Assembly (NCBI GenBank): GCA_022825185.1
Contig: JAJDYK010000289.1
Coordinates: forward strand, 1-28,130
Origin: Candidatus Latescibacterota bacterium
GTDB taxonomy: Bacteria > Latescibacterota > UBA2968 > UBA8231
Direction: 5' to 3'
DNA length: 28,130 nucleotides
A program made the position numbers and the translations under genes. Each line of letters starts with the position of its first letter. Within the stretch, counting starts at the first letter, position 1. Below the pieces are notes generated by a model. It made no database searches, was not told the DNA's origin, and saw nothing but the letters and a program-made list of their open reading frames with translations. Below, piece by piece: positions 6,685 to 14,219 of the stretch.

Positions 6685-8163
6685 ATGAAATACCAATGGG
6701 CACTCGTAGGTTTGCTAATCACCTCCACCTGCTCGACAGCCGAGGTACTCTCGCTGCAAGAGTGCATCGACCTAGCCATGCAAAACAACCTGCAACACCA
6801 AATCGACCAACAAACCCTAGACAACAGCCGCGTCCAACTAACGGCAGCCCAAGCGCCTTTTAGTTTCGGCATGGACGCCTTTGTCACCGCCCCTAGCTTC
6901 ACCGAGGAGCGCGATACCCGAGAAGCCGACATCGCCCTCACCACTCGAGTCCGCGAGGAGCAGACCAATGTCTCCTATTTGGGCAACCTGCGCATGACCC
7001 AGCGCTTGCGTCACCTCGGCCAATTTACCCTGACCACTACGGCCCTGCGCAATGACTTTTCGTCCAATCGCAGCGCCGTGCAGCAGAACACCGGATATGT
7101 CCCCAACTCAATCAACTTCCTCGACTATTCGGGTTCGACGCGCCTTGCTTACGAGCGCGATCTACTAGCTCAGCCCAGCGAAGAAATCGCGCTCAAGCGC
7201 GCCGAGCACAGCTTGCAAAGCGCCCGCCTCAACTTCGACCGCCAGCGGCTCCAGCTAGAAGGCCAAGTCATCGACGATTACTACGACTTGGTGCAGAGCG
7301 TCCGCGAGCTCGAAATTGAGGACCAGCGCTTAGCCCAGTCGCGCGCCAATTTGGAGTTGGCCCAACGAAAATTTGAGGTCGGCCTCATCGCCGAAGTGGA
7401 AGCCCTGCGCTTGCAGGTGGAAATGTTACAGGCCGAGGCCACGTACGACCAGGCCCAAACCAATATCGAATCGCGCCGCGACCTGCTCCGCGAAACCCTC
7501 GGACTCGACGTGTGGGAACCGCTCGAAATCGACACTGAGGTCCAGTATGAGATTCATCCCATCGACGCCGAACGCGCCCTCGAAATCGGCTTGGCGCGCC
7601 GCACCGACATGAAACGAGCCGAAATTTTTGAGGAGATCAACGAGTTGAATATAGCGGAGGCCCGCCGCCGCAACGGCATTAACGCGACCTTCGGGGCCAA
7701 TGTCAGTATGCAGGGTCGCGGTCCAGAAATCGGCGATGTCAGCGACACTTTCGAGCGCAATCGCTGGGGAGTCGATCTGCAAATAACCCTGCCGCTAATC
7801 GACAGCGGCCAGCGGCAGGCCAACATCAGCCAAGCGCGCATCGCCTTGGAGCAAAGCCGCCTCGGCCGCGAGCAGCAACGCCGCCTAATCATCCAGCAAG
7901 TTCGCGACGCCACGCGCCGCGTCCACGAGGCCGAGCGCCAGATCGACCTGCGCCAAGCCGCCCTCGAATTTGCCCAGCGCACCTATGACGTCGAGCAGAG
8001 TCGCTTTGAGCTCGGCTTGGCTGACAGCCAGCAATTGCTCCAAGCCCAAGGCAACTTGACCCAAGCCCAGATCAACGCCTTAGCCGCAGTCATAGGCTAC
8101 CAGCGCCAGCTCAAAAATGTGCGGCTCGCCACTATGGCCGAGCTAAAAGAACTGGCTCCTTAG
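6685..8163 (+). CDS. TolC family outer-membrane efflux channel protein
   Basis: 492 aa with an N-terminal signal peptide (MKYQWALVGLLITSTCSTA, likely cut before EVLSLQE). Two long heptad-rich repeats follow, with the typical TolC phrasing LSLQECIDLAMQNN, then LELAQRKFEVGLIAEVEALRLQVEMLQAEA (about residues 230-260) and FAQRTYDVEQSRFELGLADSQQLLQAQGNLTQAQ (about 430-465). Each repeat matches the coiled-coil tunnel half of the family. Such proteins trimerise into an outer-membrane beta-barrel and periplasmic tunnel that exports drugs or proteins with an inner-membrane pump. No pump or adaptor gene is adjacent, since it is a single-gene unit with its own promoter and terminator, so its partner must be encoded elsewhere. 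It supports a Gram-negative envelope. The substrate is unknown. Confidence 0.9.
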   Translation: MKYQWALVGLLITSTCSTAEVLSLQECIDLAMQNNLQHQIDQQTLDNSRVQLTAAQAPFSFGMDAFVTAPSFTEERDTREADIALTTRVREEQTNVSYLGNLRMTQRLRHLGQFTLTTTALRNDFSSNRSAVQQNTGYVPNSINFLDYSGSTRLAYERDLLAQPSEEIALKRAEHSLQSARLNFDRQRLQLEGQVIDDYYDLVQSVRELEIEDQRLAQSRANLELAQRKFEVGLIAEVEALRLQVEMLQAEATYDQAQTNIESRRDLLRETLGLDVWEPLEIDTEVQYEIHPIDAERALEIGLARRTDMKRAEIFEEINELNIAEARRRNGINATFGANVSMQGRGPEIGDVSDTFERNRWGVDLQITLPLIDSGQRQANISQARIALEQSRLGREQQRRLIIQQVRDATRRVHEAERQIDLRQAALEFAQRTYDVEQSRFELGLADSQQLLQAQGNLTQAQINALAAVIGYQRQLKNVRLATMAELKELAP

Positions 8164-8186
8164 CCTCCCAATCCCAATCTAAACAC

Positions 8187-8230
8187 AAGGGCGGCCCAAG
8201 TTGCTCCAAACAAACTTGGGCCGCCTTTGT
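8187..8230 (+). terminator. Intrinsic terminator of the TolC-like gene
   Basis: GGCGGCCCAAGTT (8190-8202) pairs perfectly with AACTTGGGCCGCC (8213-8225), a 13-bp stem extended by A-T and G-U pairs to 8187/8228, followed by TTTGT. It begins 24 nt after the TAG at 8161-8163. The T-run is short but the stem is very strong. Confidence 0.75.
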
Positions 8231-8261
8231 ATTCAGTTCAAATAATGCGCCGATTAAGTGC

Positions 8262-8750
8262 CTATTTGTCGTCTTCTGAGTCCATCAGCGGATGCGTGAA
8301 TTCTTCTATGTCCTCGCCAAACATCCGCCGTGGGCGCAGCCGAGTATAAGACGGAATCTGGTTCTGCTCCTCGGCCTCCTGACAGGACACGCACAGCCGC
8401 GCCGTGGGCAGGGCCTCCAAGCGCGGCTTGGGAATAAACGGGCAGGTCGCACACAGGTTTAAGGGCTTCTCAAGACAGGCTTCGCACTTGCCATACGTCG
8501 TGCTTTCTAGCTTTTCGAGCGCCAGCGTGACCTCCTCTAACTCGCGGCGCTCAGTATCCCCCAGCGCCACCAAAAGCTCCATGGCTCCGGCCTCGACTGC
8601 TCGGTCGAGATCGTCGGCCTTGGGGTCTTGTAGCTCGTCGATCTCGTGCTCGGTGCCGTCCAGATCGCTGAGCAATTCAGCGCGGCGCACTAAGAGCCTC
8701 TTCTTCATTCGCTCTCGATCTCGCTTGTTGAGGGCCACCTTTTTGGCCAT
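8262..8750 (-). CDS. TraR/DksA family zinc-finger protein with an extra CxxC
   Basis: 162 aa. The N-terminal half is a charged helical hairpin (RDRERMKKRLLVRRAELLSDLDGTEHEID...) as in DksA, with acidic residues near the tip (DPKADDLDRAVE). The C-terminal half is the zinc finger: YGKCEAC (C89, C92) and RLEALPTARLCVSCQ (C120, C123). The family normally has about 17 residues between the two CxxC pairs; here there are 27, and the insert carries a third pair, C100 and C103 (LCATCPF). DksA-like proteins enter the RNA polymerase secondary channel and tune promoters, often with ppGpp. A ~35-residue tail ends in EDDK. The ATG at 8750 is preceded by AAAGGGGAG. It lies 45 nt after the lipoprotein gene and may be cotranscribed with it. 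Confidence 0.88.
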   Translation of the reverse strand: MAKKVALNKRDRERMKKRLLVRRAELLSDLDGTEHEIDELQDPKADDLDRAVEAGAMELLVALGDTERRELEEVTLALEKLESTTYGKCEACLEKPLNLCATCPFIPKPRLEALPTARLCVSCQEAEEQNQIPSYTRLRPRRMFGEDIEEFTHPLMDSEDDK

Positions 8751-8795
8751 AATTTTCTCCCCTTTAACCGGCTCTAAAGCCAGTGGATTACCCGT

Positions 8796-10562
8796 TCAAA
8801 TGCCCGCTGTCTGCAAGCGAAAAATCGCCGTGCCCAGCGGCCCTAACTCCGCGGCAAGCCGCCCGTTGGCCAGCGTCGGCACCGCCTGCCCGCGGACCAC
8901 TTCAGCTCGTCCCATCGGCGGCAAGCCCTCCAGACGCAAACCGAGCTGCCGCGAATCTTCGGCGACATTGACGGCAAATACGTAAAAGTCGCCTTTGTAT
9001 TCTTTGATCGCCACTGCGACCTCACCACTAGTCGGTTGTGCCTCCAAGCTGTGCTCCTCCTGCAAGAGCACCGGACCTAATTCGGCAAGCTCGACCGCGA
9101 GGCGCTGCACTTCTCGCCACAAGGCGAGGGGCTGGATGTGGCGTTCGTTTTCCTGGCAATAGCGGTAAAACAACACGCCCTTGGCCCCTCCAACCAAGCC
9201 TTGATAGATCATGTTCCGCAACTCGGTCGCTGTCGGCGAGCGCGCCCAATGCTCCACGCCGCCAAAGGCCTGGGCGATCAACCAGACAGGCTTTCGAGCC
9301 AGCGAGGTCCAGCGCGCCTGCTCCATATAGTTGCCCACCTGACTGATGGGATAATTCGGAATCGGATAGACATCTATAGCCAAGATATCGCTGGCGTCCG
9401 AATAGGCGGCGTATGTATGCGGCCGGTTGTTGACCAAATAGACGGGATGATAGGGATCGAGTTCCCGGATTAGCTCGTATATCGCCAAGGCCGACGCCGG
9501 AGCCATTTTGGTCTCGGCTGGCTCGTCAACCAGATACCACGCCAAGAGCGCCGGATGCTGGCGATAGCGTTTGACGAGGGCGGCAATAGCCCGATAATCC
9601 GGCTCGGGCTTGCGCCGGGCGTACTCGGTCAGCTCTAGGAGTATCTGCATCCCCTCTACCGCGGCCGCGTCCATCAGCGCGGCAACCTCTTCGCCACGCA
9701 GCTTGTAGTAGTAATCCCCAGAATTGAAATGCAGCTGGCGCATTGGAGCGAGGATATCCGCCCGCAGCCAGTACAGCCCAATGGGAAAAAACGGCTCGCC
9801 ATCGACGAGCAAGGACTGGCTGAACAGGTCGATTTTCACTTCCCGTGCGGCTGGTGCGAACTTCTCGCAAGCCACGGCCAGCGAATCCGCCCCGCCGACC
9901 GGATCCAGCCACCGCGCCACCAACTCATAACGCCCTGCGGGCAAGGCGTCTGCGGCAAAGGCCCCAGCGACCTCCTGCCCAACCATGTTCGCCTCCAAGC
10001 GATCCAAGGCCTCGCCGCCGCGCTGCAACTCGACCGCTACGGGGATGGTCGTATCGGCACGGCGATTGCGCCGCAGCCGGAAGCGGATCTCATCCTCTAC
10101 GGTATAATACGAACGATCGCCCGAAAGCTCCCAAGCGGGCCGGGCAAACAGGCGCAACTCTTCGACCGCGTGGATAGTCGTGTCGCGTTGTGGATCGTAC
10201 AGCCGCAGGGCCGCGCGGTGTATGCCAGCCTCTGCCAACCGATACGGCAGCGCATAACGCACTATACGCCCCTGCGGTACCTGCAACCGGTGCTCGACCT
10301 TGTGCTGCTCGCCCGAAGGGGTTTCCCACTCTAGCAGCGCTAGCAGGGGGCGCGAACCAGTACCAGGCCTGAACAACTGCAAGTCGAGCAGGTTGTCGCC
10401 TACTATGGGTAGCTGTTGTTGGATGATCTGGACCGTCGGCACATCGGGCGTCGTCTTGGGAGTCATTTGCCCGCAAGCACTTAACAATGCCAACAGGGCA
10501 AAGTAAAAAGGCCGAGAGACAGCGCCCCTCGGCCCACTCCTCGGCAGCAAGCGCTCCTTCAA
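8796..10562 (-). CDS. Lipoprotein with a glycoside-hydrolase-like TIM barrel
   Basis: Up to 588 aa. The N-terminus PFYFALLALLSAC carries a lipobox with acceptor C30, so the protein should be a lipid-anchored envelope protein. Residues ~45-240 look like beta-sandwich repeats (ELSGDRSYYTVEDEIRFRLRR, DALPAGRYELVARWLDP). From ~250 a barrel begins with LLVDGEPFFPIGLYW, typical of GH2/GH42-like barrels, with HPALLAWYLVDEPAE supplying the likely acid/base Glu after beta-strand 4, and KGVLFYRYC later. The second catalytic carboxylate is not identified with confidence. The start is uncertain: TTG at 10562 overlaps the UVR gene stop as TTGA, while a second TTG at 10550 follows AAGGAG too closely. A terminator-like hairpin lies inside its signal-peptide codons. 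Function is probably polysaccharide binding or cleavage; the substrate is unknown. Confidence 0.75.
   Translation of the reverse strand: MKERLLPRSGPRGAVSRPFYFALLALLSACGQMTPKTTPDVPTVQIIQQQLPIVGDNLLDLQLFRPGTGSRPLLALLEWETPSGEQHKVEHRLQVPQGRIVRYALPYRLAEAGIHRAALRLYDPQRDTTIHAVEELRLFARPAWELSGDRSYYTVEDEIRFRLRRNRRADTTIPVAVELQRGGEALDRLEANMVGQEVAGAFAADALPAGRYELVARWLDPVGGADSLAVACEKFAPAAREVKIDLFSQSLLVDGEPFFPIGLYWLRADILAPMRQLHFNSGDYYYKLRGEEVAALMDAAAVEGMQILLELTEYARRKPEPDYRAIAALVKRYRQHPALLAWYLVDEPAETKMAPASALAIYELIRELDPYHPVYLVNNRPHTYAAYSDASDILAIDVYPIPNYPISQVGNYMEQARWTSLARKPVWLIAQAFGGVEHWARSPTATELRNMIYQGLVGGAKGVLFYRYCQENERHIQPLALWREVQRLAVELAELGPVLLQEEHSLEAQPTSGEVAVAIKEYKGDFYVFAVNVAEDSRQLGLRLEGLPPMGRAEVVRGQAVPTLANGRLAAELGPLGTAIFRLQTAGI
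10505..10534 (-). terminator. Terminator-like hairpin inside the lipoprotein signal-peptide codons
   Basis: On the minus strand GGCCGAG and CTCGGCC form seven perfect pairs, extended by G-U, G-C, G-U to a 10-bp stem with a 5-nt loop (10534-10510), followed at once by TTTTT (10509-10505). It starts 24 nt beyond the UVR gene stop, where a terminator for that gene would be, yet it encodes residues about 10-19 of the downstream lipoprotein. It may work as an attenuator relieved by translating ribosomes. Confidence 0.6.
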
Positions 10563-11329
10563 GACGACCTGCTAGCTTGCTCGGTCTCGAGCGAACGCAA
10601 GCGATCCCTAAGCGAGGCGGCGAGCTCGAATCGCTCCGCTTCGACTGCGGCCTGTAGATCAGCCGTCAGCCGCTCGCGCAACGTGCGCGGTCGCGAGCTT
10701 TCCACCTCGCTCTCCCACTCGCGCAAAAAGAGTAGCTCAGGACATTCGTCGAGCTGGTCCAATTGGCCAATTTTGGCGAGAAATTCCTCAATTTCGACGA
10801 TGCCCCGGCGGATCTCGGCTAGGGCCTCAGCGTAGTTCTCGGCCTCTAGACAGGCCAGCGCCCGCGCCTGCACTCGATGCGCCGTGACAAAGACGCGGTA
10901 TTGTTCGGCTAACTGACGATCCTCGTCCTCTTCGGCGTATTCGTAGCACAAGTCGAGGATGGCGAGGTTGTGCTCGGCGTCCTCTTCGGCCCGCTCGTAT
11001 TCTTTCAGTTCAAAAAAACCGATCCGCCGCCAGTAGTATTTCATGGCCTCTTGGGCCAACTCGGAACAATCCTCGTGCGAGAGGCGAAAGGTGCCCGGGC
11101 CGTGTGCTTTTTCCCACTCGCGTCGCTTTTGGCAATAGTAATCCAACAGCGACACATAGCCGTGCGGACGGAGCGCGTCGGGACGGCCCCGCCACTCTAG
11201 CTGCATCAAGCCCATATCCATGCGGATTTGGAGCTTGGCGCTGCCATTGCCGCCTCGTATCTTGCGCACGCTCAACTCGCCTGGGGCGTATTTCCAATCG
11301 CCGAGGATCGGGCCGATATCGCGTTCCAT
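10559..11329 (-). CDS. UVR (UvrB/UvrC) motif-containing protein, function unknown
   Basis: 256 aa from the ATG at 11329; an in-frame start 60 nt upstream would lie over the promoter and is not favoured. The C-terminal ~35 residues LRERLTADLQAAVEAE...FELAASLRDRLRSLE form a UVR motif, the helical hairpin through which UvrB and UvrC (and McsA, ClpC) contact partners. The central part (about 85-215) is rich in charged helices with a TPR-like look (YERAEEDAEHNLAILDLCYEYA, LACLEAENYAEALAEIRRGI). The N-terminus MERDIGPILGDWKYAPGELSVRKIRG is a compact domain I do not recognise. It overlaps the downstream lipoprotein start by 4 nt and has a TATAAT close upstream. A regulatory or scaffolding role is possible; nuclease activity is not suggested. 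Confidence 0.75.
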   Translation of the reverse strand: MERDIGPILGDWKYAPGELSVRKIRGGNGSAKLQIRMDMGLMQLEWRGRPDALRPHGYVSLLDYYCQKRREWEKAHGPGTFRLSHEDCSELAQEAMKYYWRRIGFFELKEYERAEEDAEHNLAILDLCYEYAEEDEDRQLAEQYRVFVTAHRVQARALACLEAENYAEALAEIRRGIVEIEEFLAKIGQLDQLDECPELLFLREWESEVESSRPRTLRERLTADLQAAVEAERFELAASLRDRLRSLETEQASRSS

Positions 11330-11347
11330 AATGGGTGATAACCTCGA

Positions 11348-11377
11348 ATTATACTCGGCCTTTCGGCCGGGGGTAAA
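11348..11377 (-). promoter_or_regulatory. Promoter with a palindromic spacer for the UVR-motif gene
   Basis: On the minus strand TTTACC (11377-11372, 4/6), an 18-bp spacer and a perfect TATAAT (11353-11348) lie 18 nt before the ATG at 11329, so the leader would be very short. The spacer holds the inverted repeat CGGCC/GGCCG (11356-11369) with a 4-nt centre, a possible operator. Confidence 0.42.
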
Positions 11378-11402
11378 CAGGCGAACCAAGCGTCCGCGTA
11401 TC

Positions 11403-11419
11403 CCGCCTCAACGAGGCGG
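11403..11419. repeat. GC-rich hairpin in the gap after the HEAT lipoprotein gene
   Basis: CCGCCTC (11403-11409) and GAGGCGG (11413-11419) make a perfect 7-bp stem with a 3-nt loop. No T-tract follows on either strand, so it is not a canonical terminator. It may be part of a dispersed intergenic repeat or an RNA-stabilising end for the gene ending at 11492. The rest of 11378-11491 shows nothing else I can support. Confidence 0.35.
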
Positions 11420-11491
11420 ACCTAACGCGCATTTCGGTGATTTTTCGGATAGAATCGTCCTATTATATGCGCTCGGCGTACCCTTGTCAAC

Positions 11492-12337
11492 TTACAGATC
11501 GGAGACTGTGGAATCGGCTTCTACCACCGGCGGCACACCACTAATTTCGCTTATTATGGCCAGTAACTCTTTGCGCAAAGTCGGGCGGCTTACGCGCAGG
11601 CTGTCTAGGTGATTTTCAATCACTGGAATGGCGTCCGCCCCCACGGTTGTAAGCGCCTGATGGGTTAGGGTGCGCTCCTCGGGCGTGGGGTCGTATTCCA
11701 TCTGCGTAGGCTCGATGGGCGTGCCGAACATACTCACCCGGGGCTGCCCTCCCTCCCCAAAGGGGTCCAATCCCACATTTGGATAGCGTCGCGGGCCGTC
11801 CGTGGAATCGGGATGCATCCGGCCGTAGGGATAGGGCGATATCTCCTCGCCGGTGAACACCCCCCGGGGGGTTCGCTGCTCAGAGCGCAGGGTAAGCATG
11901 TCGTAGTAGTCGAGGGCATTGACCAAAATTTCAGCCGCCTTAGTCCCCCCCATCTGCCCGAGCGCTTCAATGGCGGCCATCCTCAGTTCGGAGTCGGCCG
12001 TATTGAGCGAGTAGTTGAGTAGCCTCCCTATATCCAAGGCTGCGCTCTGGTCGCCGATGGTGCCCAAGGCGCGGAGTGCGTCCTGCTTGAGCGTGGTGCG
12101 CTGGTCGTAGTCTTGGAGCGCCATTTTCAGCACGGGCACAGCGCGCGGGTCGCCGATCTCGCCGAGAATGCGCGCGGCCTTGCGCCGCGTGGCATAGGGG
12201 TAATCCTGGCGAGAGACGATCTCCATGATCCGATCTAACTGCGAGTGGTCGCCCTCCTGATAGAGCTTGTGCATCTGGTTGACATTCGTGCAACCCAAGG
12301 GGGCCAAAACGACCGCCAAAAGCGCGATCCTATACAT
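11492..12337 (-). CDS. HEAT-repeat lipoprotein
   Basis: 281 aa. The signal peptide MYRIALLAVVLAPLGC ends in the lipobox APLGC (C16), so it is expected to be anchored in a membrane. Residues ~30-150 are HEAT/PBS-type helical repeats with the usual motifs RRKAARILGEIGDPRAVPVLKMAL, KQDALRALGTIGDQSAALDIGRLL and LRMAAIEALGQMGGTKAAEILVNAL. A polar insert follows (about 155-220, PYPYGRMHPDSTDGPRRYPNVG), then a final repeat-like helix pair near 225-265. HEAT arrays are protein-interaction scaffolds, so an envelope assembly role is plausible but not shown. The ATG at 12337 has AAAGGAG 6 nt upstream. It is divergent from mrp, sharing an 83-nt promoter region. Confidence 0.8.
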   Translation of the reverse strand: MYRIALLAVVLAPLGCTNVNQMHKLYQEGDHSQLDRIMEIVSRQDYPYATRRKAARILGEIGDPRAVPVLKMALQDYDQRTTLKQDALRALGTIGDQSAALDIGRLLNYSLNTADSELRMAAIEALGQMGGTKAAEILVNALDYYDMLTLRSEQRTPRGVFTGEEISPYPYGRMHPDSTDGPRRYPNVGLDPFGEGGQPRVSMFGTPIEPTQMEYDPTPEERTLTHQALTTVGADAIPVIENHLDSLRVSRPTLRKELLAIISEISGVPPVVEADSTVSDL

Positions 12338-12420
12338 GGCTAGCTCCTTTGTCTATCCCCTTGCCGCGAGGAGGTCTTTCCTCTATACTTCAAATTTTCC
12401 ACTACGCAGCAGGAACTTCA

Positions 12421-13212
12421 GTGAACGCCCCACAAACCCACAACCGCCAACCCATTCCCGGTATTAAAGATACACTCGCCATATCCAGCGGCAAGGGCGG
12501 CGTCGGCAAGTCCACGCTCTGCGCCAACTTGGCCGTGAGTTTGGCCGACCAAGGGCTACAGATCGGCTTGCTCGACGCCGATATCTACGGCCCCAACATC
12601 CCGGGTCTAATCGGCTTAGAAGGCAAGCCAACCGCGGAGGACGGCCGCATCCAACCCTTATCCGTGCACGGCATCAAAGCCATTTCCATGGGACTGCTAA
12701 TCGACGCGGGCACCCCGGTCGTGTGGCGTGGCCCCATGCTGGCCAAGATGATGCACCAATTCCTCTTCAACGTCACTTGGGGCGAGCTCGATTTGCTACT
12801 CATCGACTTACCCCCTGGGACCGGAGATGTACAAATCACGCTGACCCAAGTAGCGCCCTTAACTGCGGCCTTAATCATTACCACGCCCTCGGCCATCGCC
12901 CTCGAAGACGTGCGTCGCGGCGTCGAGATGTTCCGCCAGACCGAGGTGCCCATCGTCGGCTTGGTCGAGAACATGAGCTATTTCCACTGCGACAACTGCG
13001 GCCATACCGACCCCATCTTCGGAGCCGGAGGAGGCCGCGCTACGGCTAGCCGCTTGGACATTCCCTACTTGGGCGAAATTCCGCTCGACCCACTCGTCCG
13101 CAGCCAAGCCGACGCGGGTGAGCCGGTCGTCAAAACGCATCCCCATGCCGAGGGCAGCCAAGCCCTGGCCAGCCTAGCTGCCGACATCGGCACTTATTTC
13201 CAGCACACATGA
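12421..13212 (+). CDS. mrp: Mrp/ApbC-family iron-sulfur cluster carrier ATPase
   Basis: 263 aa from the GTG at 12421, preceded by AGGAA with 5-nt spacing. A longer TTG-started reading from 12349 lacks a ribosome site and adds unrelated residues. The deviant Walker A is SSGKGGVGKST near residues 22-32, then DADIYGPNIPGLIG, LIDLPPGTGDVQ (Walker B) and the cluster-binding CxxC in FHCDNCGH. Mrp proteins hold a bridging [4Fe-4S] cluster in a dimer and hand it to apo-enzymes. The N-terminal MIP18/DUF59 domain of many bacterial Mrp proteins is absent, so this is the short form. It overlaps the next gene by 4 nt (ATGA). Possible clients in the window are the YjhG-type Fe-S dehydratase and others elsewhere. 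Confidence 0.9.
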   Translation: MNAPQTHNRQPIPGIKDTLAISSGKGGVGKSTLCANLAVSLADQGLQIGLLDADIYGPNIPGLIGLEGKPTAEDGRIQPLSVHGIKAISMGLLIDAGTPVVWRGPMLAKMMHQFLFNVTWGELDLLLIDLPPGTGDVQITLTQVAPLTAALIITTPSAIALEDVRRGVEMFRQTEVPIVGLVENMSYFHCDNCGHTDPIFGAGGGRATASRLDIPYLGEIPLDPLVRSQADAGEPVVKTHPHAEGSQALASLAADIGTYFQHT

Positions 13213-14219
13213 ACCGCGTCCAAATCGCCTGCGTCGGCGCTGGGTATTGGGGCAAAAACCTAGTGCGCGTCTTCCACGACCTGCCCGACGTCCATCTGCG
13301 CCAAGTCTGCGACGCCAGCCCGGAAATCCGCAGCGCCATTCAGAGCCAGTACCCAGAAGTTCCTATCACCGCCAATTACGACGAGGTACTCGGCGACGAC
13401 GCGCTCGATGCAGTAGTACTGGCCGTCCCAGCCGCCGAGCACTACGAATTGGCCCGCCGCGCCCTAGAGCGAGGCAAGCACGTGTACGTCGAAAAGCCCA
13501 TGACCCTCGATGCCGCCACGTCGGCCCACTTGGTCGAATTGGCCGCCGAGCGGGATCGGGTGCTGATGGTCGGGCACCTGCTGAAGTACCATCCGGCCGT
13601 ACACATGCTGCATGATTTAGTGCAGGAAGGAGCGCTAGGCGACTTGTATTATCTGTACTCCCAGCGCGTCAACTTGGGCATTGTCCGCAGCGACGAAAAC
13701 GCCTTGTGGAGCTTGGCACCACACGACATCTCGGTCATCCTGTACCTGCTCGGCCAAGAGCCGGACGCGGTCAGCGCCCGCGGCGAGTGCTATCTACAGC
13801 CCGACATCGAAGACGTGGTCTTTGCCAACTTGCACTTTGCCGATGGCAAGATGGCGCAAATGCAGCTCTCTTGGCTCGACCCGCACCGCATCCGCCGCCT
13901 GACCGTGGTCGGCAGCCGCAAGATGGCGGTGTTTGACGATGTGGAAAGCACGGAAAAGGTGCGCATCTACGACAAATCGGCCGAGCGACCGCAATACGAC
14001 TCGTACGGCGACTCCATCGCGCTGCGCTTTGGCGATGTCGTCATTCCGCGGCTGCAAATGGCCGAGCCGCTCAAGCTAGAGTGCCAGCACTTCGTCGAGT
14101 GCGTGCGCACTGGCCAAACACCCCGCAGCGATGGCCGCGACGGCCTGCGCGTCGTGCGGGTCTTGGAGGCCGCGCAGGCGTCGCTGCGCCAAGCCGGTGC
14201 CCCCGTACCACTGCGCTAG
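13209..14219 (+). CDS. Gfo/Idh/MocA oxidoreductase, WlbA/WbpB-like
   Basis: 336 aa. The Rossmann fold starts with CVGAGYWGKNLVRVF (residues 8-22), the catalytic lysine is in VEKPMTL, and the family-specific run VLMVGHLLKYHPAVHML is followed by SQRVNLGIVRSDENALWSLAPHDISVILYLLG. This combination is characteristic of the WlbA/WbpB group, which oxidises C3 of UDP-N-acetylglucosaminuronic acid in the synthesis of diacetamido sugars of surface polysaccharides. The partner genes (aminotransferase WlbC, acetyltransferase WlbB) are not in this window, so the assignment rests on sequence alone. It starts inside the mrp stop (ATGA) and its TAG is the CTAG shared with the convergent M23 gene. Confidence 0.8.
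   Translation: MNRVQIACVGAGYWGKNLVRVFHDLPDVHLRQVCDASPEIRSAIQSQYPEVPITANYDEVLGDDALDAVVLAVPAAEHYELARRALERGKHVYVEKPMTLDAATSAHLVELAAERDRVLMVGHLLKYHPAVHMLHDLVQEGALGDLYYLYSQRVNLGIVRSDENALWSLAPHDISVILYLLGQEPDAVSARGECYLQPDIEDVVFANLHFADGKMAQMQLSWLDPHRIRRLTVVGSRKMAVFDDVESTEKVRIYDKSAERPQYDSYGDSIALRFGDVVIPRLQMAEPLKLECQHFVECVRTGQTPRSDGRDGLRVVRVLEAAQASLRQAGAPVPLR

Noticed and set aside
12349..12420. TTG-started N-terminal extension of Mrp
   Set aside because: No ribosome site and no similarity to the DUF59 domain. GTG at 12421 has AGGAA at proper spacing.
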